A stretch of DNA of 44,295 nt from Microthrixaceae bacterium (GCA_020027475.1 JAHRAZ010000044.1:1-44295), one strand, 5' to 3'; shown: positions 15,103 to 23,760, counted from the first letter of the stretch. Numbers and translations: made by a program. Notes: generated from the sequence alone by a model not told the origin.

Positions 15103-16139
15103 CGTGGATTCTCCACCGGATGGGCGTGGACGAGCGACACCAATCTCTCCAGAACCTCGGGATTGGATTCCGGAAGAACCCCGTGGCCGAGGTTGAAGAT
15201 GTGCCCGCCGCCGGAACCCCGCTCGAGTAACTCCAACGCCGCCGGCCTGGTGGCTTCCCAGCCGGCCACCACGAGGGCCGGATCCAGGTTCCCCTGAAGC
15301 GCGGTGCCGGAAGGAATTCGGGTTCTGGCTGTATCCAGTGGAGTTCTCCAGTCCACGCCGACCACATCGGCGCCGGCTGCCGCTATGAGCGGAAGTAGTT
15401 CGCCGGTGTTCACGCCAAAATGGATACGGGGCACACCGAGGGAGGCCACTGCGCTGAGAACCTTCTGGCTGGCGGGCATCACGAATCGTTCGTAGTCGGC
15501 CGGACTCAGTGCGCCGGCCCATGAGTCGAAGAGTTGCAACGCCGAAGCGCCGGCTTCCACCTGACTCACCAGCGACGCGATGGCCAGGTCGGCGAGTCGA
15601 TCGACCAACTGGTTCCACAGTTTCTCGTCGGTGTGCATCAAGGTTTTGGTACGGGCATACGTACGGCTCGGACGGCCTTCGATCAGGTAGCTGGCCACGG
15701 TGAACGGAGCTCCGGCAAACGCGATCAGCGGGACCGTCAGTTCCTCCACGAGATTCCGCACCGTTTCCAGCACGTAAGGCGTGTCAGTCTCGGGTTCCAG
15801 CGGACGAAGTCGTTTCAGATCGTCTGCGGAAGTGAACGGCTGCTCTGTGACCGGTCCCACTCCGGGCTCGATGAACACACCGAATCCGATGCCGTGCACA
15901 GGCGTCACGATGTCCGAATACAGGATTGCCGCGTCCACTCCGTATCGGCGTACCGGTTGCAGTGTTATCTCCGTGGCCAGATCAGGGTTCGCGATCGCCC
16001 GCAGAATCGTTCCGGGGCCGCGGATCTCGCGGTACTCGGGGAGCGATCGTCCTGCCTGCCGCATGAACCAGACGGGGATACGTCTGACCGGCTCGCTGTG
16101 GCATGCCCGGATGAAGTCTGAGTCACGGTGGCCTGTCAT
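15099..16139 (-). CDS. hemE: Uroporphyrinogen decarboxylase
   Basis: 346-aa enzyme converting uroporphyrinogen III to coproporphyrinogen III, the step feeding ferrochelatase in the coproporphyrin-dependent route. The signature PVWFMRQAGRSLPEYRE holds the substrate-binding arginines, ILYSDIVTPVHGIG the key Asp, and AGAPFTVASYLIEG is the second UroD signature; HFGVNTGELLPLI and IFNLGHGVLPESNPE close the barrel. ATG 16139 gives the usual N-terminus; the upstream ATG at 16166 would add nine residues. The stop is embedded in the hemH start (ATGA), so the two are translationally coupled. It is divergent from the helD-like gene across 135 bp. Confidence 0.93.
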   Translation of the reverse strand: MTGHRDSDFIRACHSEPVRRIPVWFMRQAGRSLPEYREIRGPGTILRAIANPDLATEITLQPVRRYGVDAAILYSDIVTPVHGIGFGVFIEPGVGPVTEQPFTSADDLKRLRPLEPETDTPYVLETVRNLVEELTVPLIAFAGAPFTVASYLIEGRPSRTYARTKTLMHTDEKLWNQLVDRLADLAIASLVSQVEAGASALQLFDSWAGALSPADYERFVMPASQKVLSAVASLGVPRIHFGVNTGELLPLIAAAGADVVGVDWRTPLDTARTRIPSGTALQGNLDPALVVAGWEATRPAALELLERGSGGGHIFNLGHGVLPESNPEVLERLVSLVHAHPVENPR

Positions 16140-16187
16140 TGTTCTGAGTCTCGCACGCGCGCTCATGTCCCGAACGCGCGGCCAACC

Positions 16188-16210
16188 GGGCGGTCGGGGG
16201 TGGGGGCGGG
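16188..16210 (+). other. Potential G-quadruplex in hemE/helD intergenic region
   Basis: Four G tracts (16188-16190, 16196-16200, 16202-16206, 16208-16210) with loops of 5, 1 and 1 nt meet the usual G4 pattern on the plus strand. They lie just upstream of a TACACT -10-like hexamer at 16219-16224. Seen in sequence; in a high-GC genome chance occurrence is possible. Confidence 0.4.
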
Positions 16211-16218
16211 CCGCTGGT

Positions 16219-16224
16219 TACACT
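16219..16224 (+). promoter_or_regulatory. Candidate -10 of helD-like gene
   Basis: TACACT fits TAnnnT. Transcription from it would begin near 16231, inside or at the edge of the nested hairpins, leaving a 40-50-nt leader ahead of the ATG at 16275. Confidence 0.4.
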
Positions 16225-16225
16225 T

Positions 16226-16260
16226 GGAAACCACCTTTTTTGGTGGTTGCAACGGTTTCC
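16226..16260 (+). promoter_or_regulatory. Nested, partly exclusive hairpins in the helD-like leader
   Basis: Inner hairpin: AACCACC (16229-16235), six T loop, GGTGGTT (16242-16248), 7 perfect pairs. Outer hairpin: GGAAACC (16226-16232) with GGTTTCC (16254-16260), also 7 perfect pairs. The two share AACC at 16229-16232, so they compete. The outer 3' arm ends 3 nt before the AGGGGG ribosome site (16266-16271). This could be an attenuator, translation switch or protein-binding site; function is inference. Confidence 0.5.
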
Positions 16261-16274
16261 TTGCCAGGGGGCGT

Positions 16275-18377
16275 ATGAGCGAACATCCGGAGTTCCAGTC
16301 GGAACAGGATCACATCACCAAGGCGCACGAATGTCTGGAACGTTCGCGCCGCGAGGTCGAGTCGATGCGCGACGCCGTCGACGGCGGCCGCGGTGGCACG
16401 TACCAGAGTCGATTCGAACGCGATGTCATGTGGGATCGAGCCGATGCGCGGCTCGCCCGGATGGACATCGGCGACTTGTCCCTCGTCTTCGGCCGGATTG
16501 ACACTGTTGCCGGCGATTCCGAGGCTCCGGAGGGCGAAGAAGAGGCCTTTTACATCGGCCGTGTGGCGGTTGCGGACGAAAACCGTGATCCGGTTGTGGT
16601 TGATTGGCGTACGCCAATGGCCGAACGCTTCTACCGGGCCACTGGTGTGGTTCCCATGGGTCTGAAACGCCGCCGCTACTTCTCAACCCGCGGTACGACG
16701 TTGCTTGGAATCGATGATGAGCTCTTCGGCGGAGCAGCGCAGGACTTGGACTCCGGTCAGGTTCAGGGCCAAGGTGCCCTGTTCGCCGCGCTCGAGGAAT
16801 CACGTTCCGGCAAGCTCAGCGACATCGTCGGCACGATCCAGGCGGAACAGGATCGGATCATCCGGTCTGGACTGCCAGGCATCCTGGTGGTCCAGGGCGG
16901 TCCCGGAACAGGAAAGACGGTGGTCGCCCTACACCGCGCTGCTTACCTGCTTTATACCCATCGTTTCCCGCTCGAGGGTCAGGGTGTTCTGGTCATCGGA
17001 CCGAACCGGGTGTTCCTGAGCTACATCGAACAGGTGCTGCCCTCCCTTGGTGAGGCGGGGGTGAAGATCGCACAGCTTGCTGACCTGGTACCCCATATCC
17101 GTGCCCTTGGGTTCGACGACGCTGCGACCTCGCGGGTCAAGGGCGATCCGCGGATGATCAACGTGATTCGCAAGGCGGTCGCAGACAGGGAACAGCCCCT
17201 GGCCGAAGAACTGCGGATCCCGTATGGAGTCCAGAACCTACGGCTCACTGTCGAAGAGTCCGCCGAAATCGTTCAACGGGCAAGGCGACGATTCCGAACG
17301 CACAATGCAGCGCGAAAGTTCGTGGAGGCGGAGTTCTTCGCCAAGCTGGTCGAGTCTTCCCGCAATGACGATTCGGCCGAAGTGATCAAGGAACGTCTCC
17401 GCCGCGAGCTTGCGGTACGGGAGGCCCTGGAGTGGATGTGGCCGGTGCTGTTGCCGTCCGAACTGCTCAATGACTTCATGGGTCTGCCCGGGCTGCTTCG
17501 GTCCGCGTGTGACCGGACGCTCGATCGCGACGAATGGAGGTTGCTTGCCAGGGATCGCAATCCTGTGGTTGCCGATCTGATCTTCTCCCACAACGACGTA
17601 CCGCTGCTGGATGAGGCTCTGGAGTTGTTGGGTCCGCGCCCTACCCACAAAGAGGAAGATTCAGTGCGCACATACGGCCACATCGTGGTGGATGAGGCCC
17701 AGGATCTTTCGCCGATGCAGCTACGAGTCCTGGATCGGCGCTCCCTCAACGGTTCCATGACCCTTGTGGGAGACATCGCACAGAGCACAAGCGCATGGCC
17801 CCACGACGACTGGGATTCGATCGTTGAGCAACTGCCCAGACGGCGCGATCCTCGTATGGAGGAGTTGACGATCGGCTACCGGCTTCCCGGTCCCATCATG
17901 GATCTGGCATCGCGGGTTCTGGCAGTGGCTGCACCACAGCTGGATCCGCCTACGTCGATCCGCAAGGTCGGCGAAGAGCCGAAGATCGTTGCGGTGGATG
18001 CCGCGTATGCGGCATCCGAAGTCGAATCCCTGGCAGCCGCGGTGGTGGACCTGGTTCGATCCGAGCTGGACGTTGTCGGTTCCGGCAACGTGGCCGTGGC
18101 CGTCGCGTCATCACTGGTCACGGTGATCGATGAGGCCCTCGGTGCGGCGGGAGTCGATCACGGGACAGCCACGGAACAGGGCCTTGATCGTCAGGTCACC
18201 GTGGTTACGCCATCGTTGTTGAAGGGCCTCGAGCTGGACTCGGTGATTGTGGTGGAGCCGCAACGGATCCTGGATGAGCAGGTTCGCGGTCCGCAGTCGT
18301 TGTATGTGGCAGTGACCCGTTCCACCAAGCGGCTCACCATTGTTCACACCGGGGAGCTGCCCGAAATCCTGTGTTGA
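16275..18377 (+). CDS. HelD-like RNA-polymerase-associated superfamily 1 helicase
   Basis: 700-aa UvrD-like ATPase of the HelD family, proteins that pull stalled or drug-bound RNA polymerase off DNA. The N-terminus (about 5-70) is a charged, coiled-coil-like arm (QDHITKAHECLERSRREVESM) that in HelD enters the secondary channel, followed by FYIGRVAV...VVDWRTP, typical of the family. Walker A is GGPGTGKT (208-215), Walker B HIVVDEAQD (Asp473-Asp477), then LVGDIAQS; the late helicase motif VAVTRSTKRLTIV is at the C-terminus. An AGGGGG ribosome site precedes ATG 16275. It could be a HelR-type rifamycin-resistance factor, but the 19-bp rifamycin-associated element is not seen upstream; generic HelD is the safer call. 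A UvrD DNA helicase is less likely given the N-terminal arm. Confidence 0.83.
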   Translation: MSEHPEFQSEQDHITKAHECLERSRREVESMRDAVDGGRGGTYQSRFERDVMWDRADARLARMDIGDLSLVFGRIDTVAGDSEAPEGEEEAFYIGRVAVADENRDPVVVDWRTPMAERFYRATGVVPMGLKRRRYFSTRGTTLLGIDDELFGGAAQDLDSGQVQGQGALFAALEESRSGKLSDIVGTIQAEQDRIIRSGLPGILVVQGGPGTGKTVVALHRAAYLLYTHRFPLEGQGVLVIGPNRVFLSYIEQVLPSLGEAGVKIAQLADLVPHIRALGFDDAATSRVKGDPRMINVIRKAVADREQPLAEELRIPYGVQNLRLTVEESAEIVQRARRRFRTHNAARKFVEAEFFAKLVESSRNDDSAEVIKERLRRELAVREALEWMWPVLLPSELLNDFMGLPGLLRSACDRTLDRDEWRLLARDRNPVVADLIFSHNDVPLLDEALELLGPRPTHKEEDSVRTYGHIVVDEAQDLSPMQLRVLDRRSLNGSMTLVGDIAQSTSAWPHDDWDSIVEQLPRRRDPRMEELTIGYRLPGPIMDLASRVLAVAAPQLDPPTSIRKVGEEPKIVAVDAAYAASEVESLAAAVVDLVRSELDVVGSGNVAVAVASSLVTVIDEALGAAGVDHGTATEQGLDRQVTVVTPSLLKGLELDSVIVVEPQRILDEQVRGPQSLYVAVTRSTKRLTIVHTGELPEILC

Positions 18378-18388
18378 TTCCAGGGTGC

Positions 18389-19054
18389 TCAGACTGAGAC
18401 GAGAATCCGCTCGGTGGCGAAGGACCCGATTCCGATCGTGCGCCCTTCGATCTTCACGGTGGCGGTGCCGTCCGGCGCAATGGCTGCCAATACGCCGCTG
18501 TGGCCGGGCAGGAGCGAGTTGTCCTCCAAGAAGTCGAGCATTCCGGGCGTGAACTCGAGTTCCTCCGGTATGCGGCTGACCGTGAAATCAGATCCGACGC
18601 GGAGCTCGGCCAGTGCTTTGGTGGGCGGTTCGGTGTAGTCGGCGCCGGGAATGGGATTGCCGTGCGGGCACGTTGTCGGCGCCCCGAGGACTCGGTCGAG
18701 TGCTTTCTCGACCGGGTCCGAGATCACATGTTCCCACTTGCCTGCCTCGGTGTGTGCGTCGGACCACGAGAGGCCCAACATGTCGGTGAGGAACCGCTCG
18801 GCCAGACGGTGGCGCCGCACGACTCGTTCGGCCACCTGAATTCCGGTATCACTGAGCACGATGGATCCGTTGATCGTGATCAGACCTTCGTTGGCCAGTT
18901 TGTGGATCATTTCGGAAACCGCTGGCCTCGATACCTCGAGACGGTCCGCGATCCGGGCCTGGATCACGTCGATGTCGTCTTCGCGGAGTTCCCATATCGC
19001 TTCGCAGTATTCCTCGAAAGCCGGGTGGTACTCGTTGGAGCGGGAACCAGTCAC
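18389..19054 (-). CDS. DtxR-family metal-dependent transcriptional regulator
   Basis: 221-aa regulator. The winged-helix domain (about 8-65) has IQARIADRLEVSRPAVSEMIHKLANEGLI. The metal/dimer domain follows (VVRRHRLAERFLTDMLGL, HTEAGKWEHVISDPVEKAL, CPHGNPIP), then a C-terminal SH3/FeoA-like domain ending IGIGSFATERILVSV. Ancillary-site ligands His82, Glu86 and His101 are present, and so are Glu108 and His109 (DtxR Glu105, His106). The primary-site Cys102 of DtxR/IdeR is Gly105 here, and Met10 aligns with Glu15, so the metal preference is uncertain: iron or manganese. GTG at 19054 is supported by the TACAAT hexamer 6 nt upstream. Divergent from lhr. Confidence 0.88.
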   Translation of the reverse strand: MTGSRSNEYHPAFEEYCEAIWELREDDIDVIQARIADRLEVSRPAVSEMIHKLANEGLITINGSIVLSDTGIQVAERVVRRHRLAERFLTDMLGLSWSDAHTEAGKWEHVISDPVEKALDRVLGAPTTCPHGNPIPGADYTEPPTKALAELRVGSDFTVSRIPEELEFTPGMLDFLEDNSLLPGHSGVLAAIAPDGTATVKIEGRTIGIGSFATERILVSV

Positions 19055-19094
19055 CGGCTGATTGTACGTCACAACCCGGGGGTAGAGTCGCCCC
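19055..19094. promoter_or_regulatory. Shared 40-bp divergent leaderless promoter region (dtxR / lhr)
   Basis: On the minus strand TACAAT (19066-19061) lies 6 nt before the dtxR GTG. On the plus strand TAGAGT (19083-19088) lies 6 nt before the lhr GTG. No Shine-Dalgarno fits in either gap. The expected -35 region of each gene falls on or near the -10 of the other, so one polymerase should exclude the other. Confidence 0.6.
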
Positions 19095-22000
19095 GTGAAC
19101 GGACCTCCCGATCCCCTGGGGTACTTCTCCGGCCCTGTGCGTGCATGGTTCAATTCGTCGTTCCAGCGCCCCACTGCTGCCCAATCGGAGGCCTGGGGTC
19201 CCATTTCGCGCGGTGAAAACACGCTGTTGTGCGCACCAACGGGGTCCGGCAAGACGCTTGCAGCGTTCCTCTGGGCCCTCGACTCCCTGGGCCGGAAATC
19301 GGCGGTCAGCACAACCAAGGTCCTGTACATCTCTCCGTTGCGGGCCTTGGCCGTGGACGTTGACAAGAACCTGAAGGCACCACTGCGAGGCATCGAGTTG
19401 GCGGCCCAGCGGATGGGGGAGACCTATTCGCCTCCCACGATCGGCGTGAGAACCGGTGACACGGCGGCCAATGACCGCCGGAAGCTGATCAGGCACCCGC
19501 CCGAGATACTCATCACCACTCCCGAATCCCTCTATTTGATGCTCACGTCTGCAGCGAGGGAGACCCTGCTGGGCGTCGAGACCGTGATCATCGATGAGAT
19601 CCACGCCCTGGCGTCAACGAAGCGGGGCGCTCACATGTCCCTTTCCCTGGAGAGACTGGTTGCCCTGCAAACGGCGGTGGGCGCTGGTCGGGGGTTCCAG
19701 CGAATCGGACTCTCAGCCACTCAGCGGCCTCTGGAGGTGGTGGCGGACTTTTTGGGCGGTTCCGAAATGAGCGGCGACCAGATGAAACCGCGACGGGTCA
19801 CGATCGTTGATTCTCCGCATGGCCCCGAACTCGATCTGTTGGTTGTGGTGCCGGTGGAGGACATGGCTGACCTGTCCCGCAGTCAGGCTCCGGCGGATGG
19901 CAATGCGAGCGCCTCGATCTGGCCATCGATACATCCCGAACTGCTCAACCTGGTGGAGACACACAACTCCACTCTGGTATTCGTGAACGCTCGGCGACTC
20001 TCGGAGCGCTTGGCAAGCCGGCTGAACGACCTGGCTCACCATTCGGGTGACTTCGATGCTGGTGAGTCGATGGGGTCATCGACGGCGTCCGGCACCGAAG
20101 AGCTCGTGAAGGCTCATCACGGATCACTTTCCAGGGAACGTCGGCTGCAGATCGAGGATGAACTCAAACGGGGAGACCTCCGGGGCCTCGTGGCAACCAG
20201 CAGCCTGGAGCTGGGAATCGACATGGGCGCGGTGGATCTGGTGATCCAGGTGTCCTCGCCTGGGTCGGTGGCAGCGGGATTGCAACGGATCGGGCGCGCT
20301 GGTCACCAAGTCGGTGTGCCGAGCAAAGGACGGATATTTCCCAAACACCGATCCGATCTGCTGGAGGCCGCCACGGTCACCCGGCGCATGGGCGAGGGCC
20401 TGATCGAACGCACTGCGATCCCCAGGAATCCGCTCGACGTGCTCGCGCAACAGATCGTGGCCACGGTTGCCTTGCCGCCACTTCGTTCCACGGGCAATGC
20501 AGGTGAGGGAAATGGAATCGAGGTGGCTCTCGAAGAGGAATACAACACCGATGAGCTCTACGAACTCGTTCTCCGCTCCGACAACTTCACCGAACTCACG
20601 CGGACCGTCTTTGATTCGGTTCTGGATCTGCTTGCCGGCCGCTATCCCTCCGAGGAGTTTTCCGACCTGCGTCAACGAGTGGTGTGGGATCGGGTGAGCG
20701 GGACCGTGCGCGGACGTTCCGGGGCTCAGAGGTTGGCCGTGACAAATGCAGGGACCATTGCAGATCGGGGATTGTTCGGCGTTTTCCTCCCCGACGGCAC
20801 GCGTGTGGGAGAACTCGACGAAGAGATGGTCTACGAATCGCGAGTGGGTGAGAACTTCCTGCTGGGAGCTTCCACCTGGAAGATCACTGAGATCACATTC
20901 GAGCGCGTTGTGGTGGTGCCTGCGCCGGGCCAGCCCGGCAAGATGCCGTTCTGGCACGGTGATGGACCCGGCCGCGACGCCGAACTCGGCCGCGCGGTCG
21001 GGGAGTTGGTGCGGTTCGTGCGCAGCACCCCGGCCGAAGAAGCACTGGAGTTGTTGCGCTCTGAACACCACCTGGATGAGCTGGCTGCCGCCAACCTGGT
21101 GTCCTTCATGGATGAGCAGGCCGAGGCCACCGGTGTTGTTCCCGACGATCGAACGATCGTCGTGGAAAAGTTCCGTGACGAGATCGGTGATTGGCGCATC
21201 TGCATTCACTCACCATTCGGATCTCGGGTGCATGCACCATGGGGGATCGTGCTGCGTTCTCGACTGTCGGATCATTTTGGGGGTGGAGCATCCGCAGTGG
21301 AGGTCATCTGGAGCGATGACGGGATAGTGATTCGTTTGCCGGAATCGGCGGAGGTCCTGCCACGGGACATCTTGTTCCCCGATCCCGAAGAGATCGAAGC
21401 CGAACTGGTCACCACCTTGCCCACCACTTCAGCCTTCGCGTCACGATTCCGCGAGTGTTCCGCTCGTGCTCTGCTGCTTCCGCGCAGGCGACCGAATGAA
21501 CGGACACCGCTCTGGCAACAACGCCAGCGGGCTGCCGACCTGCTTTCGGTGGCATCGAGGTACCCCAGCTTCCCGATGCTTCTCGAGACCACTCGGGAAA
21601 TGTGCAATGACGTATTCGATCTGCCCGCCCTGAAGCAGGTTCTCTCGGAGGTGCGCAGCCGCAAGATCCGCTCAGTCGAGGTCCAGACACAATCAGCCTC
21701 TCCTTTCGCCCGCTCGCTCCTGTTCGGGTGGGTTGCCGTATACATGTATGAGGGCGACGCTCCGCTTGCCGAGCGTCGGGCAGCGGCTTTGTCGCTCGAC
21801 CGCGAGTTGCTCCGGGAACTTCTCGGAAACGAGGAACTCCGTTCACTTCTCGATGCCGATGTGCTGGCCACAGCGGAGCTGGAACTCCAGCGTCTGGTCG
21901 AGTCGCGTTCGGCCCGGGACGCGGATGAGTTGCTCGACATACTGCGCGCCATCGGGCCTCTGAGTCATGCGGAAACCCTTGCCAGAGTGGAACAGAACTC

Positions 22001-23732
22001 GGTGGCCATGGCCGAATCCTGGATTCGGGATCTGGTGGCGAATCGCCGGGTGATCGAGGTCGGCGTGGCTGGAGAGCCTCGCCTGGGCGCCGCGGAGGAC
22101 GCTGGACGATTGCGCGATGCACTCGGGGCGCATATCCCCATTGGTTTGCCGGCGGCCTTCACCGAGTCCGTGGATCACCCGATCCAGGATCTCCTGTTGC
22201 GCTACGCGCGCACCCACGGCCCGTTCACAACAGATCAGGCAAGTCGGCGATATGGACTGCCCCGCGACCTGGTGGCGGAGATGTTGCGCGCAATGGAGTT
22301 TGCCGGTGTCGTCTCCGAAGGTGAGTTCACTCCCAACGGAACCAGCATCGAATGGTGTGAGGCCGACGTTCTTCGAATGCTTCGCAGGCGTTCACTGGCC
22401 GCTCTGCGCAAAGAAGTCGAACCGGTCGAAAGTGTTGCGCTCGCCCGTTTCCTGCCCGGTTGGCAGGGGATCGGGGGGCGCCACCGGGGCCCTGACGCCG
22501 TGGCCGAGGCGCTGGGAGTGCTCCAGGGTGCATCCGTTCCGGCATCGACTCTCGAGCCGGACGTCTTGGGCCTGCGAGTCCGCGACTACAGCCCGGGTGA
22601 CCTCGATCAGTTGTGCCAGAGCGGTGAAGTCGTCTGGCTCGGTGCGGGCAGCATCGGGGGCACCGATGGCCGCGTACGGCTGGTGTTCTCCGATCAGGTG
22701 GCCACGCTGCTGGATCCCCCCACCTCCGACGACTTCATTGATTCCCACCACCGGGTGCTTCTGGATCATCTCGAATCCAGTGGCGCATCCTTCTGGCCGG
22801 ATCTCCGGGCTGCGGTGGCCGCGGCCGGTTTGCCCACCGAGTCCGAGGTGATTCTTGCAGCTCTCTGGGATCTTGTTTGGGCGGGACTTGTGAGCAACGA
22901 CACGATCGCCCCTCTGCGGGCCTTGGTGACGGCGGGACTCAAACGGCGTTCCTCGGGAGCACGTTCGCGGCGGCCCGACCTGCGGCGTTTGAGTCGTAGC
23001 GGTCCCCCGGCAGCAGTGGGTCGCTGGGCACTCACGGCTTCGCTGTTCGCTCGCCCGCCCAGCCCCACCGAGGCCACGATGGCCAGGGCAATGCAGCTCC
23101 TTGAGAGGTACGGAATCCTCACGCGCGAGATGGCCCTGGCAGAGGGCATCGAAGGTGGGTTCGCCGGAGTGTATCCAATGCTGAAACTTCTCGAGGAGCG
23201 GGGACAGGTCCGCCGCGGCTACTTCGTGGAGGGCCTTGGCGCCGCACAGTTCGCCCTGGCCGGTGCCGTTGATCGGCTTCGCTCCTTCGGTCTTGACCCG
23301 TTGGACGGCGCGAGCGAGGTGGGCGGTGTGGTGATCGAGAGGATGCCGTGGGAGCCAGTGCCGGAAGCGGCCGACGACCTGAAGTTTGTCGTGTTGGCGG
23401 CTACCGATCCGGCGCAACCGTGGGGAGCAGCAATCGACTGGCCCGAATCCTGCGGACACCCGAGCAGGTCGGCCGGTGCTTACGTGATCGCAGTGGGAGG
23501 CAGGGCATGCGCTTACCTGGAGAGGGGTGGTCGTTCCCTACTGACTTTCCCCGCTGCTGCGGACCATCCCGGTTGGGTACAGGCCCTCGCCGACCTGGTG
23601 AGCGCGGCAAGGGTGCGTCGCTTGAGGGTGGAGAAAATCGACGGTGAATCAGCCCGCTCATCCGATTGGGCGGCGAACCTCCTGTCGGTTGGTTTCAGCG
23701 ACGGTTACAAGGGTCTCGCACTCGACTCCTGA
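19095..23732 (+). CDS. lhr: Lhr-family superfamily 2 DNA helicase (long form)
   Basis: 1545-aa ATP-dependent helicase; E. coli Lhr is 1538 aa and the mycobacterial form about 1500, so this is the full-length type. The Lhr-Core holds Walker A CAPTGSGKT (46-54), LYISPLRALAVDVDKNL, DEIH (167-170), SATQRP, VFVNARRLSERLASRL, SLELGIDMGAVDLVIQ and the Q-R-I-G-R-A-G-H motif VI. Winged-helix and beta-barrel parts follow, and a large C-terminal half (beyond about 860) corresponds to the Lhr-CTD. It translocates 3' to 5' and unwinds RNA:DNA hybrids, with a role in DNA repair, notably after mitomycin C in mycobacteria. GTG 19095 is supported by TAGAGT 6 nt upstream. Ends 84 bp before the SDR gene. Confidence 0.93.
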   Translation: MNGPPDPLGYFSGPVRAWFNSSFQRPTAAQSEAWGPISRGENTLLCAPTGSGKTLAAFLWALDSLGRKSAVSTTKVLYISPLRALAVDVDKNLKAPLRGIELAAQRMGETYSPPTIGVRTGDTAANDRRKLIRHPPEILITTPESLYLMLTSAARETLLGVETVIIDEIHALASTKRGAHMSLSLERLVALQTAVGAGRGFQRIGLSATQRPLEVVADFLGGSEMSGDQMKPRRVTIVDSPHGPELDLLVVVPVEDMADLSRSQAPADGNASASIWPSIHPELLNLVETHNSTLVFVNARRLSERLASRLNDLAHHSGDFDAGESMGSSTASGTEELVKAHHGSLSRERRLQIEDELKRGDLRGLVATSSLELGIDMGAVDLVIQVSSPGSVAAGLQRIGRAGHQVGVPSKGRIFPKHRSDLLEAATVTRRMGEGLIERTAIPRNPLDVLAQQIVATVALPPLRSTGNAGEGNGIEVALEEEYNTDELYELVLRSDNFTELTRTVFDSVLDLLAGRYPSEEFSDLRQRVVWDRVSGTVRGRSGAQRLAVTNAGTIADRGLFGVFLPDGTRVGELDEEMVYESRVGENFLLGASTWKITEITFERVVVVPAPGQPGKMPFWHGDGPGRDAELGRAVGELVRFVRSTPAEEALELLRSEHHLDELAAANLVSFMDEQAEATGVVPDDRTIVVEKFRDEIGDWRICIHSPFGSRVHAPWGIVLRSRLSDHFGGGASAVEVIWSDDGIVIRLPESAEVLPRDILFPDPEEIEAELVTTLPTTSAFASRFRECSARALLLPRRRPNERTPLWQQRQRAADLLSVASRYPSFPMLLETTREMCNDVFDLPALKQVLSEVRSRKIRSVEVQTQSASPFARSLLFGWVAVYMYEGDAPLAERRAAALSLDRELLRELLGNEELRSLLDADVLATAELELQRLVESRSARDADELLDILRAIGPLSHAETLARVEQNSVAMAESWIRDLVANRRVIEVGVAGEPRLGAAEDAGRLRDALGAHIPIGLPAAFTESVDHPIQDLLLRYARTHGPFTTDQASRRYGLPRDLVAEMLRAMEFAGVVSEGEFTPNGTSIEWCEADVLRMLRRRSLAALRKEVEPVESVALARFLPGWQGIGGRHRGPDAVAEALGVLQGASVPASTLEPDVLGLRVRDYSPGDLDQLCQSGEVVWLGAGSIGGTDGRVRLVFSDQVATLLDPPTSDDFIDSHHRVLLDHLESSGASFWPDLRAAVAAAGLPTESEVILAALWDLVWAGLVSNDTIAPLRALVTAGLKRRSSGARSRRPDLRRLSRSGPPAAVGRWALTASLFARPPSPTEATMARAMQLLERYGILTREMALAEGIEGGFAGVYPMLKLLEERGQVRRGYFVEGLGAAQFALAGAVDRLRSFGLDPLDGASEVGGVVIERMPWEPVPEAADDLKFVVLAATDPAQPWGAAIDWPESCGHPSRSAGAYVIAVGGRACAYLERGGRSLLTFPAAADHPGWVQALADLVSAARVRRLRVEKIDGESARSSDWAANLLSVGFSDGYKGLALDS

Positions 23733-23744
23733 GGGTTCCGGCGT

Positions 23745-23750
23745 TAGTTT
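23745..23750 (+). promoter_or_regulatory. Candidate -10 of SDR gene
   Basis: TAGTTT fits TAnnnT; the predicted transcription start near 23757-23760 falls directly at the edge of the palindrome, as expected for a repressor operator. Confidence 0.35.
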
Positions 23751-23760
23751 GGGCGCTGCC

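Noticed and set aside
15103-15618. N-terminal extension of the ferrochelatase frame
   Set aside because: It overlaps hemE completely, and the ATGA junction at 15099-15102 gives the natural start.
16141-16274. Rifamycin-associated element upstream of the helD-like gene
   Set aside because: No match to the known 19-bp inverted element was found; only the G tracts and AACCACC/GGTGGTT hairpin are present.
18389-19054. Classical DtxR/IdeR iron box near dtxR, chdC or hemE
   Set aside because: No sequence close to the 19-bp TTAGG...CCTAA palindrome was seen in these promoter regions.
19055-19393. N-terminal extension of the DtxR frame
   Set aside because: It would overlap lhr; the GTG at 19054 has a -10 hexamer 6 nt upstream and gives the normal family length.
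20124-21209. Open frame of 361 codons on the minus strand inside lhr
   Set aside because: Antisense to a well-supported helicase gene; no family features.
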